Below, piece by piece: positions 25,445-34,010 of a stretch of 64,000 nt of DNA. Under the pieces are notes generated by a model. It did no database searches and had not been told where the DNA came from. It saw nothing but the letters and a program-made list of their open reading frames with translations. The position numbers and the translations under genes were made by a program. This DNA comes from Anaerolineales bacterium UBA5797 (GTDB taxonomy: Bacteria > Chloroflexota > Anaerolineae > Anaerolineales > Villigracilaceae), in contig DIDP01000012.1 of NCBI GenBank assembly GCA_002418205.1, positions 1 through 64,000 of the forward strand, written 5' to 3'. Every line of letters begins with the position of its first letter. The first letter of the stretch is position 1.

Positions 25445-25474
25445 AAAAGGACTGGCATCAAACCAGTCCTTTTT
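25445..25474. terminator. Intrinsic terminator of the ABC exporter operon
   Basis: An 11-bp stem (AAAAGGACTGG / CCAGTCCTTTT) with a seven-base loop and T runs on both strands. It lies just after the permease stop codon (minus strand). Confidence 0.8.
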
Positions 25475-25479
25475 GTTCA

Positions 25480-26214
25480 TCAATCCAATATCAGTTTACT
25501 CCGTTGAAACATTCGTCTGGCGATGGCGATCAATATCAATTCAACGACCAGCAGGATGACCGCCAGCCAGACCGCAACCTGCACAGGCTGGATGTTATCC
25601 AACAGATTGCCCGCCGCCTCCAGCCACGATTTCGGAATGAACTGGATCAACATGAACGGCAGGAACAACACCAGCATGCCCGCGCTCATCATCTGCTGCG
25701 CCTGGCGGACACTGCCCGCGCGCAACGACACCAGCACACCGATGCACGCCGAAAGACCGGAGATGAGGATGCTGAACACGATCGCGCCGAAGAACATCTC
25801 CATGGGATAGAACAACAAGCCTTCACTGCCAAAGCCAATATTGACCGTGATCAGGCTGGCGAGCATGATGAGCCATGTCAATGAAAAGCCGTAGGTCAGC
25901 GCAGCGAATAATTTGCCAAAAAGGATGGATCGATCGGAAAGCCGCGTGGCCAGCAATGATTCCAAAGTATGCCGTTCGCGCTCCCCTGCGAACAGGTCTG
26001 CCACGATGCCGGAGACCCACAGGAACGGCATCCAGCCCCAAACCATGATACTGATCGGCGAAGTCACCCAGTCCCGCCCGTTCTGCAGCGGGATGACGAT
26101 ACCGAAGATCAGGACCAGGATCAACAAACTGAATTTGCTGCGTCCGCGCACATCACCGAACGTGAAGATCTCGCGCAGTTCCTTGGTTGCAACAGTAATG
26201 ACATCCGCGATCAT
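25480..26214 (-). CDS. ABC-2 type transporter permease
   Basis: 244 residues with six membrane segments (about 26-43, 57-75, 105-125, 138-160, 172-192, 215-235) and the ABC-2 family sequence SGIVADLFAGERERHTLESLL after helix 2. It forms the membrane channel of an exporter whose ATPase is encoded just upstream with a four-base overlap (ATGA). The ERERHT(L/Q)E segment is the usual coupling region of this family. The substrate is unknown. It is the last gene of a four-gene operon that starts at 28098. Confidence 0.87.
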   Translation of the reverse strand: MIADVITVATKELREIFTFGDVRGRSKFSLLILVLIFGIVIPLQNGRDWVTSPISIMVWGWMPFLWVSGIVADLFAGERERHTLESLLATRLSDRSILFGKLFAALTYGFSLTWLIMLASLITVNIGFGSEGLLFYPMEMFFGAIVFSILISGLSACIGVLVSLRAGSVRQAQQMMSAGMLVLFLPFMLIQFIPKSWLEAAGNLLDNIQPVQVAVWLAVILLVVELILIAIARRMFQRSKLILD

Positions 26215-27149
26215 TCCTCACCTCCTTTTTCCTCCTCGACCAGTTGCAGGAACACATCCTCAAGGTCTGCCTTCTCTTTTCGGACCTCATCGATCTGCAC
26301 ACCCGCGCGGACCAGCAGCGCGACGATCTCGTGCGAGCGTGTCAGATCGTTCAAGTCCACGATGAGTCTTCCGTTCTGCTGTTGAAGCCGCTGGACCAAT
26401 GGATGATTTTTTACATCTTCGACGATCTGTGAAGTGATGTCTTTTCCGGTCACGAACAAACGCGGTGCAGAAGTTTTGGATCGCAGGTCGGAGGGACTGC
26501 CCACAGCCAGCAAATGTCCGTGATTGATCACACCGACCCGATCGCACAACTTCTCCGCTTCGGCGAGATTATGGGTTGTGAGAAAGATCGTCACACCCTC
26601 CTGCGCAACCAGCGTGGAAAGATCCTCGCGCAAGGCTGAAGAGGCAACCGGGTCCAGACCGGCAGTCGGCTCATCGAGGAAGATCAGCTCTGGGCGGTGC
26701 ATGAGCGTCCGTGCGACGGCGAGTTTCTGCTTCATGCCGCGGCTCCAGCGTCCGATAGGTTCGTCGCGCCGTTCATACAAATCCAGCGGCTCGAGCAGTT
26801 CGCGGATGCGTTTCTCACGGTCCGCCTTGGACATGTGCCAGATGTGTCCGTAATAATCGAGATTTTCAGCCGCGGACAGGCGCTCGTACAAGCCGTGATG
26901 TTCGAGCAGCGCCCCGCATCTCACACGGACCTCATCGGGCTGTTCCCGCGTATCGAAGCCCAGTACCTGCGCCGAGCCTTGATCCGCATCCAGCAGACCG
27001 AGCAGCAGGCGGATGGTCGTCGTCTTGCCCGAGCCGTTCGGGCCGAGGAAGCCGAAGACCGTGCCGCGCGGGATCTCCAACGTCAGGCGGTCAACAGCTT
27101 TCAACGCTCCGAACGAACGTGTCAGTTGATTGGTTTGAATTGCGTTCAT
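26211..27149 (-). CDS. ABC exporter ATP-binding protein
   Basis: 312 residues. Walker A GPNGSGKTTT (about 36-45), Q-loop, a signature that reads RWSRGMKQKL rather than LSGG (about 133-142), Walker B LIFLDEPTAGLDP and H-loop TTHNLAEAE. After about residue 215 comes the C-terminal extension typical of the drug/antibiotic exporter ATPases (CcmA/DrrA group). It powers the downstream ABC-2 permease. It starts six bases after the winged-helix regulator's stop. Cytoplasmic, membrane-associated. Confidence 0.9.
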   Translation of the reverse strand: MNAIQTNQLTRSFGALKAVDRLTLEIPRGTVFGFLGPNGSGKTTTIRLLLGLLDADQGSAQVLGFDTREQPDEVRVRCGALLEHHGLYERLSAAENLDYYGHIWHMSKADREKRIRELLEPLDLYERRDEPIGRWSRGMKQKLAVARTLMHRPELIFLDEPTAGLDPVASSALREDLSTLVAQEGVTIFLTTHNLAEAEKLCDRVGVINHGHLLAVGSPSDLRSKTSAPRLFVTGKDITSQIVEDVKNHPLVQRLQQQNGRLIVDLNDLTRSHEIVALLVRAGVQIDEVRKEKADLEDVFLQLVEEEKGGEE

Positions 27150-27155
27150 TTATAC

Positions 27156-27467
27156 CTACTGTGTTGTCATTTCCATGAAACTTTGCAACTGCTGGCGGTA
27201 TTGAGCCACCGCCTTCGTGCCCGCCGCAGTGAGTTTGCAAACGGTCAGGGGCAATTTACCTTTGAAGGTCTTATGTATCTTTACGTAACCGGCGTCTTCG
27301 AGCTTGCTGAGATGCGCTGAGAGGTTTCCTTTGGTCAAGCCTGTTTCGCGTTGCAGGAAGAGGAAATCCGCGCTCTCCACAGAAGACAGGATCGTAACGA
27401 TCAGCAGACGCGCCGGTTCATGGATCAGGCGATCCAGTTCGGTCACGCGGCGCAGGTTGTCAGTCAT
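27156..27467 (-). CDS. Winged-helix transcriptional regulator
   Basis: 103 residues, a single winged helix-turn-helix of the small HTH_34/ArsR-like group: dimer helix RVTELDRLIHEPARL, then the recognition part KGNLSAHLSKLEDAGYV (about 48-64) and the wing IHKTFKGKLPLTVCKLT. No metal-binding cysteine motif is present. It lies between the membrane protein gene (eight-base overlap) and the ABC ATPase. Because its operon begins with a palindrome over the transcription start, it is the natural candidate for an autorepressor there. Confidence 0.8.
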   Translation of the reverse strand: MTDNLRRVTELDRLIHEPARLLIVTILSSVESADFLFLQRETGLTKGNLSAHLSKLEDAGYVKIHKTFKGKLPLTVCKLTAAGTKAVAQYRQQLQSFMEMTTQ

Positions 27468-28098
27468 TGTCAGCCTCCGCGGGCATTGGGTTTTCCCTCA
27501 AATACCGGCGAAGCACAGTCCCGCCAGAGACCATGACCGCAACACCAAGCAGGCCATAAAACAATGCCAGGTTATATTCATCCGACAGATCGCCAAGCGA
27601 CAGACCGGTCCCAAGCAACAGGGAGTATCCACCCAGATAATAGAAACGAGTCACACCGGAAGACTTGCCGCGCAGGGCAATGAATACGATTGCGACCAGA
27701 ACGCCGGTGATCAGGACCATCGAATCCAGCCCGCGGATATATCTGACCAGAACCATCGATGCGATCGCGATGACCATCGCCACCGCCGCAACCGTGTACC
27801 GGCGCGTTTTGGCTTCCCGGTCATCAACACGATATTCCACATAACCGGTGCGTGGATACGTAATGCGCGCCTTCAGGGTATTGACCAGCCACCGAACGCC
27901 GAAGACCCCGCCGATCATGATCAGCACCAGGCCCACCTGCAAAACCACGCTCACGATCGAGCCTTCACCGAAGTAGCCCTGTATCCCAAAATACAACCCC
28001 AATAGGATGAACATCCCCCCGCTTGAAAGTTCCGCGATCCCATCCGAATACCAATAGCGCTTCACGCGCCTTTCCACGTCCAGCATCCGACTTTCCAT
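27460..28098 (-). CDS. Six-helix membrane protein of the ABC/regulator operon
   Basis: 212 residues with six hydrophobic segments in two groups (about 27-47, 52-75; 102-122, 127-145, 152-172, 180-200) separated by a charged loop with YPRTGYVEYRVDDREAKTRR. I do not know the family; similar proteins occur beside small winged-helix regulators. It is first in the operon, with AAGGAG before its ATG and a promoter-operator directly upstream. A role as sensor or transporter helper is only suggested by position. Confidence 0.65.
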   Translation of the reverse strand: MESRMLDVERRVKRYWYSDGIAELSSGGMFILLGLYFGIQGYFGEGSIVSVVLQVGLVLIMIGGVFGVRWLVNTLKARITYPRTGYVEYRVDDREAKTRRYTVAAVAMVIAIASMVLVRYIRGLDSMVLITGVLVAIVFIALRGKSSGVTRFYYLGGYSLLLGTGLSLGDLSDEYNLALFYGLLGVAVMVSGGTVLRRYLRENPMPAEADND

Positions 28099-28110
28099 GG
28101 CAATCTCCTT

Positions 28111-28145
28111 ATGCAGACTGGTTTGTATTGCAAACTAGTCTGCAT
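28111..28145. promoter_or_regulatory. Operator-like palindrome over the transcription start
   Basis: Two 15-base arms with one mismatch (ATGCAGACTGGTTTG / CAAACTAGTCTGCAT) around TATTG. The site covers the predicted transcription start and ends just before the Shine-Dalgarno sequence. A dimeric winged-helix protein bound here would block transcription. Confidence 0.7.
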
Positions 28146-28147
28146 AA

Positions 28148-28176
28148 ATGATACCCCTTCTCCCCCACCGTGTCAA
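28148..28176 (-). promoter_or_regulatory. Strong sigma70-type promoter of the ABC/regulator operon
   Basis: On the minus strand: consensus TTGACA (28176-28171), a 17-base spacer and TATCAT (28153-28148), followed by the palindrome. Confidence 0.75.
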
Positions 28177-28225
28177 GAGGCATCAAAAAAAACTCTCAGG
28201 AATCGGGCTGGTGGAGATCAAAAGG

Positions 28226-28864
28226 CTATTTTTGAAGGCAACCGATTAACTGGTTCAATATACTCCCCGGTTCGGTCTGTGCGATCGCCAGCACAGGGAC
28301 TTTCGCCGCCAAAAAGATTTCGCGCGTATTCCCCACCCTCCAATGGCGCGACAGGATGCCGACCGCGTTGGTTTCGTTGTTCAGCATGTCGGACATCTGT
28401 TGGGGGTTGACCGCGACCTTCGCAGACGAAGTGACGCTTCTTCCTTCCATCACGAACTGGTCAAACATCTCCTGCACATCCACCTCTGACGCGTAGACCC
28501 ACACCTGCACGGACGGATCTCCCAATCCCATGAACAATGCGCGCGCATCTTCGAGAGTCAAATTTTGCACTGGACTCTGGCGATGGGTCACGATCAGGAT
28601 TTCCTCCTCACCGATCTGATAGGCAAATGATGTCACGAACTTCGGTTCCCCCACACGCAAGACGATATCGGCATCGGCCGGATCGTCCACGCGGGAGAGA
28701 ACAGCAATCCGATCCGCACAGATGTACAAGTCACTCAGCCAGGGTTGTGCGGCATAGGTCGAGTAAACGGTGACAACTTCCGGCATGGCTTGAGGCGTGC
28801 CTGTCGAGCAGGAGGAAAGCAGGAGCGTGAGAAAAATCAGTGCGGCAGAAAACATCCTTCGCAT
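28226..28864 (-). CDS. Lipoprotein, periplasmic-binding-protein-like (PBP/PstS type)
   Basis: 212 residues from the ATG at 28864, chosen because the signal peptide (MRRMFSAALIF..., lipobox LLSSC, Cys19) starts there; the frame extends 22 codons further without leader character. The mature part has TVYSTYAAQPWL at its start, an EILIVTHRQSPVQNLTLEDARALFMG segment like that of phosphate-binding PstS-type proteins (there GL...L(T/S)..ql..IF.G), and a late NAVGILSRHW. It probably binds a small solute or anion outside the membrane. No permease genes adjoin it. It follows the M20 peptidase by seven bases. Confidence 0.7.
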   Translation of the reverse strand: MRRMFSAALIFLTLLLSSCSTGTPQAMPEVVTVYSTYAAQPWLSDLYICADRIAVLSRVDDPADADIVLRVGEPKFVTSFAYQIGEEEILIVTHRQSPVQNLTLEDARALFMGLGDPSVQVWVYASEVDVQEMFDQFVMEGRSVTSSAKVAVNPQQMSDMLNNETNAVGILSRHWRVGNTREIFLAAKVPVLAIAQTEPGSILNQLIGCLQK

Positions 28865-28871
28865 GGAATTC

Positions 28872-29957
28872 TCACCAATCCCGTAATAACGTGGACACCA
28901 ACTGCACACGCTGTTCAAGGCTTTCAGCAAAGATGTACTCGCGCTCCGAATGATATCCCTCGCCTATGGCGCCGAGACCATCCAACAGGGGGACGCCGAG
29001 CGGCGCGACAAAGTTCGCATCCGAGCCGCCGCCCGAGCCGCCTGATTTGAGCTCGACACCGATCTTGGCTGCGATGCCTCTTGCCTTTTCGAAAGTGGTT
29101 TTCATCGTTTCGTCAAATGGCATCGGCGGACGGTTCAACCTGCCCGTGGCTTCGACACGCGTGCCATCGAGAACCGGTTTGAGATTCTGCATCGCGGCTT
29201 CGATGCGTTCCCATTCCCCGGGCTGCATCACGCGCACATCCACCCTGACCGTGCATTCCTCGGGAATCACGTTCGTGACCGTCCCGCCCTGGATGACGCC
29301 GACATTGAGCGTGGTTTGTTTTGAGTAGTCTGTAAGTTGTTGGATCGCAATGACCTGATGCGCCATTTCTTCGATGGCGTTGCGACCCATCTGATGTTCG
29401 CCGCCAGCATGTGCGGCGCGTCCATTCACTTTGACGGTAAACCCGCCAACTCCCTTGCGCCAGGTCTTGAGCGAACCATCGATGAGACCGCCCTCCAACA
29501 CCAACACCAATGCGGATTCCTTCGCCAATGCCTCGATGTGCGCGCGCGAGGTGTGACTGCCAATCTCCTCATCGGAGGTGCAAAGCAGGGTGACGGGGCG
29601 GTTCAACCCGGACCTTTGGGCTGATTCGACCGCCGCGAGCGCGATGACAATTCCTGCCTTCATATCCAGCGTGCCAGGCCCGAAGATTCTGTCACCCTCT
29701 TCGCGATAAGGAATCCTTTGAATTGTGCCGAGCGGAAAGACGGTATCCATGTGGCAGAGGAGGAGAATCCCGCCCTCCCCGCTGCCCCACTTTGAAAGAA
29801 TATGGTCCCCTGTCCTGGAATTTGGAATCACTTCGACCTGCGCGCCAAGCTTACGCGCTTCTTCGGCAACGATGGCACCGACGCGGTCCACGGCGGCTTT
29901 GTCGTGCGACGGGGATTCAGTTTCTACGAGGGTCTTGAGGAGTTGTATTGTATTCAT
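28872..29957 (-). CDS. M20 family metallopeptidase (carboxypeptidase G2/ArgE-like)
   Basis: 361 residues, usual for M20A. Zinc and catalytic motifs: CHMDTVFP (His/Asp, about 68-75), GTLDMKAG (bridging Asp, about 95-102), SDEEIGS (catalytic Glu pair, about 128), and the dimerisation domain with GRAAHAGGEHQMGRNAI. It hydrolyses an N-acyl amino acid or dipeptide bond; closest in feature to glutamate carboxypeptidases. It lies three bases after uppP in a compact minus-strand run and is followed by the binding-type lipoprotein, which might supply a related solute. Cytoplasmic. Confidence 0.88.
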   Translation of the reverse strand: MNTIQLLKTLVETESPSHDKAAVDRVGAIVAEEARKLGAQVEVIPNSRTGDHILSKWGSGEGGILLLCHMDTVFPLGTIQRIPYREEGDRIFGPGTLDMKAGIVIALAAVESAQRSGLNRPVTLLCTSDEEIGSHTSRAHIEALAKESALVLVLEGGLIDGSLKTWRKGVGGFTVKVNGRAAHAGGEHQMGRNAIEEMAHQVIAIQQLTDYSKQTTLNVGVIQGGTVTNVIPEECTVRVDVRVMQPGEWERIEAAMQNLKPVLDGTRVEATGRLNRPPMPFDETMKTTFEKARGIAAKIGVELKSGGSGGGSDANFVAPLGVPLLDGLGAIGEGYHSEREYIFAESLEQRVQLVSTLLRDW

Positions 29958-29960
29958 GGA

Positions 29961-30758
29961 TCATCGCAAGAAGAAGACGATCGTACCAACTACTGCACAA
30001 TAGGCAGCAAACAGATACAGGGAATGTTTGCTCAAGTACGAAATCAGCCATTTGATGGCAAACCATCCCACCACCGCGGCAGTGATAAATCCCACCGCGA
30101 GCAGGGGCAGGAACTCGCCAAGGTTGGGCATCTTCAATACATCCAACATTTCATAGCCACCCGCTGCGAGCATGACCGGGACCGACATGAGAAAGGCGAA
30201 CCGCGCCGCGGAGGGACGGTCGAAGCCGCGGAACATGCCGCCGCTGATGGTCGATCCGCTGCGCGAGGCGCCGGGGAAGACGGCGATGATCTGGAACAAG
30301 CCAACGATCAAGGCATCGAGCCAGGTCATGGAAGCGAGTACGCGATTCTTTCCAGTGAGCGATTCTGCCAGAGTAAGCAGGATCGCAGCGGAGAACAACC
30401 GGACAGATGCCTGAAGCATGGGATGTCTGAAAAGTGCTTCCACCGCGTCTTTTAATAGATAACCCGCAAGCAAAGCCGGGATGGTCGCAACGATGATGTA
30501 AAAACCCAGATTTCTTTCAGGGGTCGAACGGCGAAAATCCACTGTCGCTTTGGCGATGGAGAGCAAATCCTTCCAGTAGAACGCAAAAAGGGAGACGAGT
30601 GTTCCGAGTTGGACGATGACGAGGAAGGAGAACATCGCATCATCGGCGGGGATCTTGAATATGGTCTGGCTGATGAGCAGATGCGCAGTGGACGAGACGG
30701 GGATGAATTCTGTCAGACCTTGGATGATGCCGAGGAGAAAGGATTGAAATATGCTCAT
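29961..30758 (-). CDS. uppP: Undecaprenyl-diphosphatase UppP
   Basis: 265 residues, eight membrane helices. It dephosphorylates undecaprenyl diphosphate to recycle the lipid carrier of cell-wall and glycan assembly, and gives bacitracin tolerance. Both family signatures are present: GLTEFIPVSSTAHL near residue 15 and FPGASRSGSTISGGM near residue 162. It starts inside the end of the upstream glycosyltransferase gene (ATGA overlap), which fits a shared role in lipid-linked sugar metabolism. Confidence 0.93.
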   Translation of the reverse strand: MSIFQSFLLGIIQGLTEFIPVSSTAHLLISQTIFKIPADDAMFSFLVIVQLGTLVSLFAFYWKDLLSIAKATVDFRRSTPERNLGFYIIVATIPALLAGYLLKDAVEALFRHPMLQASVRLFSAAILLTLAESLTGKNRVLASMTWLDALIVGLFQIIAVFPGASRSGSTISGGMFRGFDRPSAARFAFLMSVPVMLAAGGYEMLDVLKMPNLGEFLPLLAVGFITAAVVGWFAIKWLISYLSKHSLYLFAAYCAVVGTIVFFLR

Positions 30759-32098
30759 TTAGCTTTTTTCCCGTGATTATTTTTGATAGTTTCGATACCA
30801 ATTCCTGCCACAATAGAAAGAAAAGGCATTATAGGGATGCGAAATCGCGAATACGAACCAGGCCCTGAAAGTAAAATAAAATAAAAGACTGGCATGGATA
30901 AAACCAAAAGTTCAAACCAGTTTTTGTTCCGCAGCAAAATCCACATTCCCCAAAAGCCAAACAGACATGTAACGATCAATAAAATAACAAAAGGTAACAG
31001 GATCAATTGCAGACCGTTGGTTTGCCGAAAATATTCCTTTAGGGATGAAAACAAGCCTTGTGTTTGCAATAGATCCCACAGATCCAAATCATGCTCAGAT
31101 TGTCCCAAGGCATCGCGAAGGCTAGCCGTTCCAGGCAAAAATATCTTCATACTTTCCCGCAAATGAACATACAAATATGTGAATGGCTCACTGAGGATAA
31201 TCTTCCGAGCCATATAAACCTCCATCTTATAACGATTGCTTTCAGTGTTTTGTAAATTTGCATCTAGCAATGCCTGGTCGAGTGCAGGATACAGTACCTG
31301 TTGGGACTCGAAAAAGCCTATTTGTTGTTGGTGGGCTAAGAGAGCATTGGCACTATAGAAATAGAGACTGTCCCCAGTAATTGTAGATACAACTGGTATT
31401 CCAAGCAGCCGATTGTTTCGAACAATCCAAGGAATCACACAAATCAACACCATAAAGACATAAATTGCACTGGAAGCCAACCATCGCTTAAAATCGCGGC
31501 GGTGTTCCCATAAAATAAACAAGAGGATAACTGCCGGAAAATACAATGCAATGGGACGGCACAAAATAGCAAGGCCTGTCAAAACCCCGCCAACCGCCAA
31601 CCACCCGTAATTAATGTTGATGGATTGACGATAAATAAGAAAACATAGAAGGATACAAACCAAGAGAAAGGTAAATAAGGTCTCGGTCATCACATAAAAT
31701 GGTCCCAGGGAGGATTCAAGCCCGAATGCGAAGAACAAAATTCCAATTGGTTTTTTCTGAGATGGAAGAAGTTTGGTAGAGAGCAAATAGGTCAGGTAAA
31801 TGGTTGCCAAACCTATCAGAGTCTGCACCAAAACAACAAAAAAATGACTTTCCCCAAACAGTTTATAGATCACAGCAAGGAATATGGGGTACACTGGTGT
31901 CCGCAAAGCGCTAGGATAAGTGTAAGCGCCATCGCGCAAAAGATATTGCGCGGGTTCGATATAACTAGACGAGTCATTGGTCAACGTTCGTTCGGGATGA
32001 AAGTAAGCAACAATCAAAATACTCAAGCGCAACAACACAGCAAGCACAAGAAAACCAGCAACTAATCTTTCTTTATTAACATTGTAGGATCGTTTCAT
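30755..32098 (-). CDS. Polytopic glycosyltransferase, GT39/ArnT-like
   Basis: 447 residues from the ATG at 32098 (an in-frame TTG lies three codons earlier). The first helix is followed by an external loop with an acidic pair (TLTNDSSSYIEPAQYLL) and then about ten membrane helices, the layout of lipid-phosphate-sugar-dependent glycosyltransferases of the C superfamily (PMT/ArnT/GT39). Such enzymes take the sugar from a polyprenyl phosphate on the outer membrane face. Coupling to uppP supports this. The gene is visibly AT-richer than its neighbours, which may mean recent transfer. Acceptor unknown. Confidence 0.75.
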   Translation of the reverse strand: MKRSYNVNKERLVAGFLVLAVLLRLSILIVAYFHPERTLTNDSSSYIEPAQYLLRDGAYTYPSALRTPVYPIFLAVIYKLFGESHFFVVLVQTLIGLATIYLTYLLSTKLLPSQKKPIGILFFAFGLESSLGPFYVMTETLFTFLLVCILLCFLIYRQSININYGWLAVGGVLTGLAILCRPIALYFPAVILLFILWEHRRDFKRWLASSAIYVFMVLICVIPWIVRNNRLLGIPVVSTITGDSLYFYSANALLAHQQQIGFFESQQVLYPALDQALLDANLQNTESNRYKMEVYMARKIILSEPFTYLYVHLRESMKIFLPGTASLRDALGQSEHDLDLWDLLQTQGLFSSLKEYFRQTNGLQLILLPFVILLIVTCLFGFWGMWILLRNKNWFELLVLSMPVFYFILLSGPGSYSRFRIPIMPFLSIVAGIGIETIKNNHGKKAK

Positions 32099-32150
32099 AA
32101 GAATCAATTTGAATTACACAACAAAATATGGACACCAGAAGCTAACCTGG

Positions 32151-33302
32151 TCATAAAGCGGTTTGCTTTCGTTTCGCATTATTTTCCCATTGTTTCAGCA
32201 ACTCCGGTACTCGCGACCCAAACGAGCCATCAGAAATGTAGACTCTGATTCGCTCCATCAGGCGGATCAGCGCACGCAGATTATGAATTGATATAAGAGT
32301 TCCAGCAAGTAGTTCTTTTGCAACGATCAAGTGGCGGATGTACGCGCGTGTGAAGGTTTTGCAGGCATAGCAGTCGCACGTTTCATCGATGGGACGCTCA
32401 TCTCTTGCAAAGGTCGCGTTCATCAGGTTGAGACGTCCTTCAGGCGCGAACGCGGAGTGGTGACGGGCGAGGCGCGTTGGCAATACGCAGTCGAAGATAT
32501 CAATGCCGCGCGCCACGCCGTTGATCAGGTCTTCGGGGGTGCCGACACCCATCAGGTAGCGCGGTTTGTTCTCGGGCAGGAGCGGAACGACCACATCGAG
32601 CGTGTCGTGCATCTCTTTCTTCGTTTCCCCCACGGAGAGTCCGCCGATGGCGATACCGGGCGTATCGAGAGAAGCAATGAATTTGGCGGAAGCAGCCCGA
32701 AGGTCCGCTTGAACGCCGCCTTGCACGATCCCGAATAAAGCCTGGTCGCGGCGCGTCTGCGCTTTGAGCGAGCGCTCCGCCCAGCGGTGAGTCCGCTCCA
32801 TGGCAAGTTTGCTGTAGGCGTGGTCGTTGGGGTCGGAGCATTCGTCGAACGCCATGATGATGTCCGCGCCGAGGTTCTCCTGGATGGCAATGGACTTTTC
32901 GGGCGTGAAGCGATGCGTCGAACCGTCGATGTGACTTTTGAAGGTCACGCCGTCATCGTCGATCTTGCGGGTCTGCGCCAGCGAAAAGACTTGAAAGCCG
33001 CCCGAGTCAGTCAGCATGGGACGGTGCCATTGCATAAATTTGTGCAACCCGCCCATGTCGCGCACGAGTTCGTCACCGGGGCGCAGGTATAGATGGTAGG
33101 TGTTACTCAGGACGAGCGTGGCGTTGATGTTCTTGAGATGCTCAGGCGTCAGAGTCTTGACCGTGGCTTGTGTGCCCACCGGCGCGAAGACCGGCGTGAG
33201 GAGGTCGCCGTGAGGAGTGGAAAATACCCCCGTGCGGGCGCGGTTATTGCTTGAACCGGCGTTTTTGCCGCCGGTGTTGGAGGCGATTTGGAATTCAAAC
33301 AT
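32151..33302 (-). CDS. tgt: Queuine tRNA-ribosyltransferase
   Basis: 383 residues from the ATG at 33302 (MFEFQI...). It exchanges guanine 34 of GUN-anticodon tRNAs for a 7-deazaguanine. Motifs: TDSGGFQVFSLAQ with the catalytic-pocket Asp, FGIVQGGV, GGLSVGE, GIDIFDCVLPTR (nucleophile Asp) and the zinc site CDCYAC...H near residue 310. The frame is open further upstream but this passes through a hairpin with no ribosome binding site, so the shorter start is used. No queuosine biosynthesis gene is near, so other steps must be elsewhere. Confidence 0.93.
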   Translation of the reverse strand: MFEFQIASNTGGKNAGSSNNRARTGVFSTPHGDLLTPVFAPVGTQATVKTLTPEHLKNINATLVLSNTYHLYLRPGDELVRDMGGLHKFMQWHRPMLTDSGGFQVFSLAQTRKIDDDGVTFKSHIDGSTHRFTPEKSIAIQENLGADIIMAFDECSDPNDHAYSKLAMERTHRWAERSLKAQTRRDQALFGIVQGGVQADLRAASAKFIASLDTPGIAIGGLSVGETKKEMHDTLDVVVPLLPENKPRYLMGVGTPEDLINGVARGIDIFDCVLPTRLARHHSAFAPEGRLNLMNATFARDERPIDETCDCYACKTFTRAYIRHLIVAKELLAGTLISIHNLRALIRLMERIRVYISDGSFGSRVPELLKQWENNAKRKQTAL

Positions 33303-33319
33303 CGGGTCGATTATAAGAG

Positions 33320-33348
33320 AAAACCGCAGGCTCATCACCTGCGGTTTT
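33320..33348. terminator. CCGCAGG-type terminator hairpin (copy 1)
   Basis: AAAACCGCAGG and CCTGCGGTTTT with loop CTCATCA: an 11-bp perfect stem with T runs on both strands, after the YgiT-like gene and before tgt. The same CCGCAGG...CCTGCGG core recurs at 36713 and 39263. Confidence 0.75.
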
Positions 33349-33435
33349 AATTTTATATCCGTCACCCATCCCAACAGCAGATTTTCCTCACCCGCAGTCT
33401 TTTCTTACTTTCGGAAAGGGGAATGTCTTGCCAGT

Positions 33436-33663
33436 TTAGGCAAACTCGAAGACGGGAACTTCCATAACACGCGCTGGTTTCTGCTTATTGCGGATCAATT
33501 GCTGGATACGTTCAACCGTCTCCGCGGAAAAAAGCTGTTCGCCTGTTTCCAGGCACACACGTGCAGGAACATTTTCGATAACGATCAGTTTTCCGTCCAC
33601 CTCGATCGTGTAAGTCACTTTTTCGGGAATAAATGTTTCTTTGGGAAATGTGGTAACCATCAA
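33436..33663 (-). CDS. YgiT-like antitoxin-type protein without zinc ligands
   Basis: 75 residues matching the YgiT-type zinc-finger family that forms the N-terminal part of MqsA-like antitoxins: the strand-rich VTYTIEVDGKLIVIENVPARVC..TGEQLFS and the following helix ETVERIQQLI are typical. The first CxxC pair is missing and the second has become CLETGE, with only one Cys, so zinc cannot be bound in the usual way. It overlaps the DUF4258 gene by four bases, the usual arrangement of such toxin-antitoxin-like pairs, with the toxin-side gene first. No separate HTH domain is present. Confidence 0.7.
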   Translation of the reverse strand: MMVTTFPKETFIPEKVTYTIEVDGKLIVIENVPARVCLETGEQLFSAETVERIQQLIRNKQKPARVMEVPVFEFA

Positions 33664-33965
33664 TTTCTCCTTACTTTGTAGTCAATCCATTGTTCAGAGT
33701 CGGGTTGGTAAAGTGTGATAATTTTGACAATCTCACGCGAGGGATGAGTGCATTGTATATGCAACGGACGGTCCGATTTTGTCTTGCCAAACACAAGGCA
33801 ACTGGGTCCATACTTGTCTTCAGGATAATCTTCTATGACTTCAGCCTCAAGGAACGCCTCACGTACTTCTTGCACAGAAATGTTGCGCATAATGGATTGG
33901 TCAAGAGCGTGCCTGGTAAATTCAAAACGGTTGGATGCAATCCTTACGCGAAGTTCCTCAATCAT
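33660..33965 (-). CDS. DUF4258 protein, putative toxin partner
   Basis: 101 residues. The DUF4258 pattern is clear: FEFTRHALDQSIMRNIS (about 14-30) with a helix carrying HA, then a beta-hairpin with PSCLVFGKT and a final strand REIVKIITLYQP. This fold is related to RelE/MqsR-type toxins. The four-base overlap with the YgiT-like gene shows co-translation. RNase activity is inferred from the family context only. The pair is somewhat AT-richer than the flanking tgt and clpB genes, as often seen for mobile toxin-antitoxin loci. Confidence 0.7.
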   Translation of the reverse strand: MIEELRVRIASNRFEFTRHALDQSIMRNISVQEVREAFLEAEVIEDYPEDKYGPSCLVFGKTKSDRPLHIQCTHPSREIVKIITLYQPDSEQWIDYKVRRN

Positions 33966-34010
33966 GGGGGTAAGTATACACCATCTGAAACTTGCACTAT
34001 TGGCGCTGAA

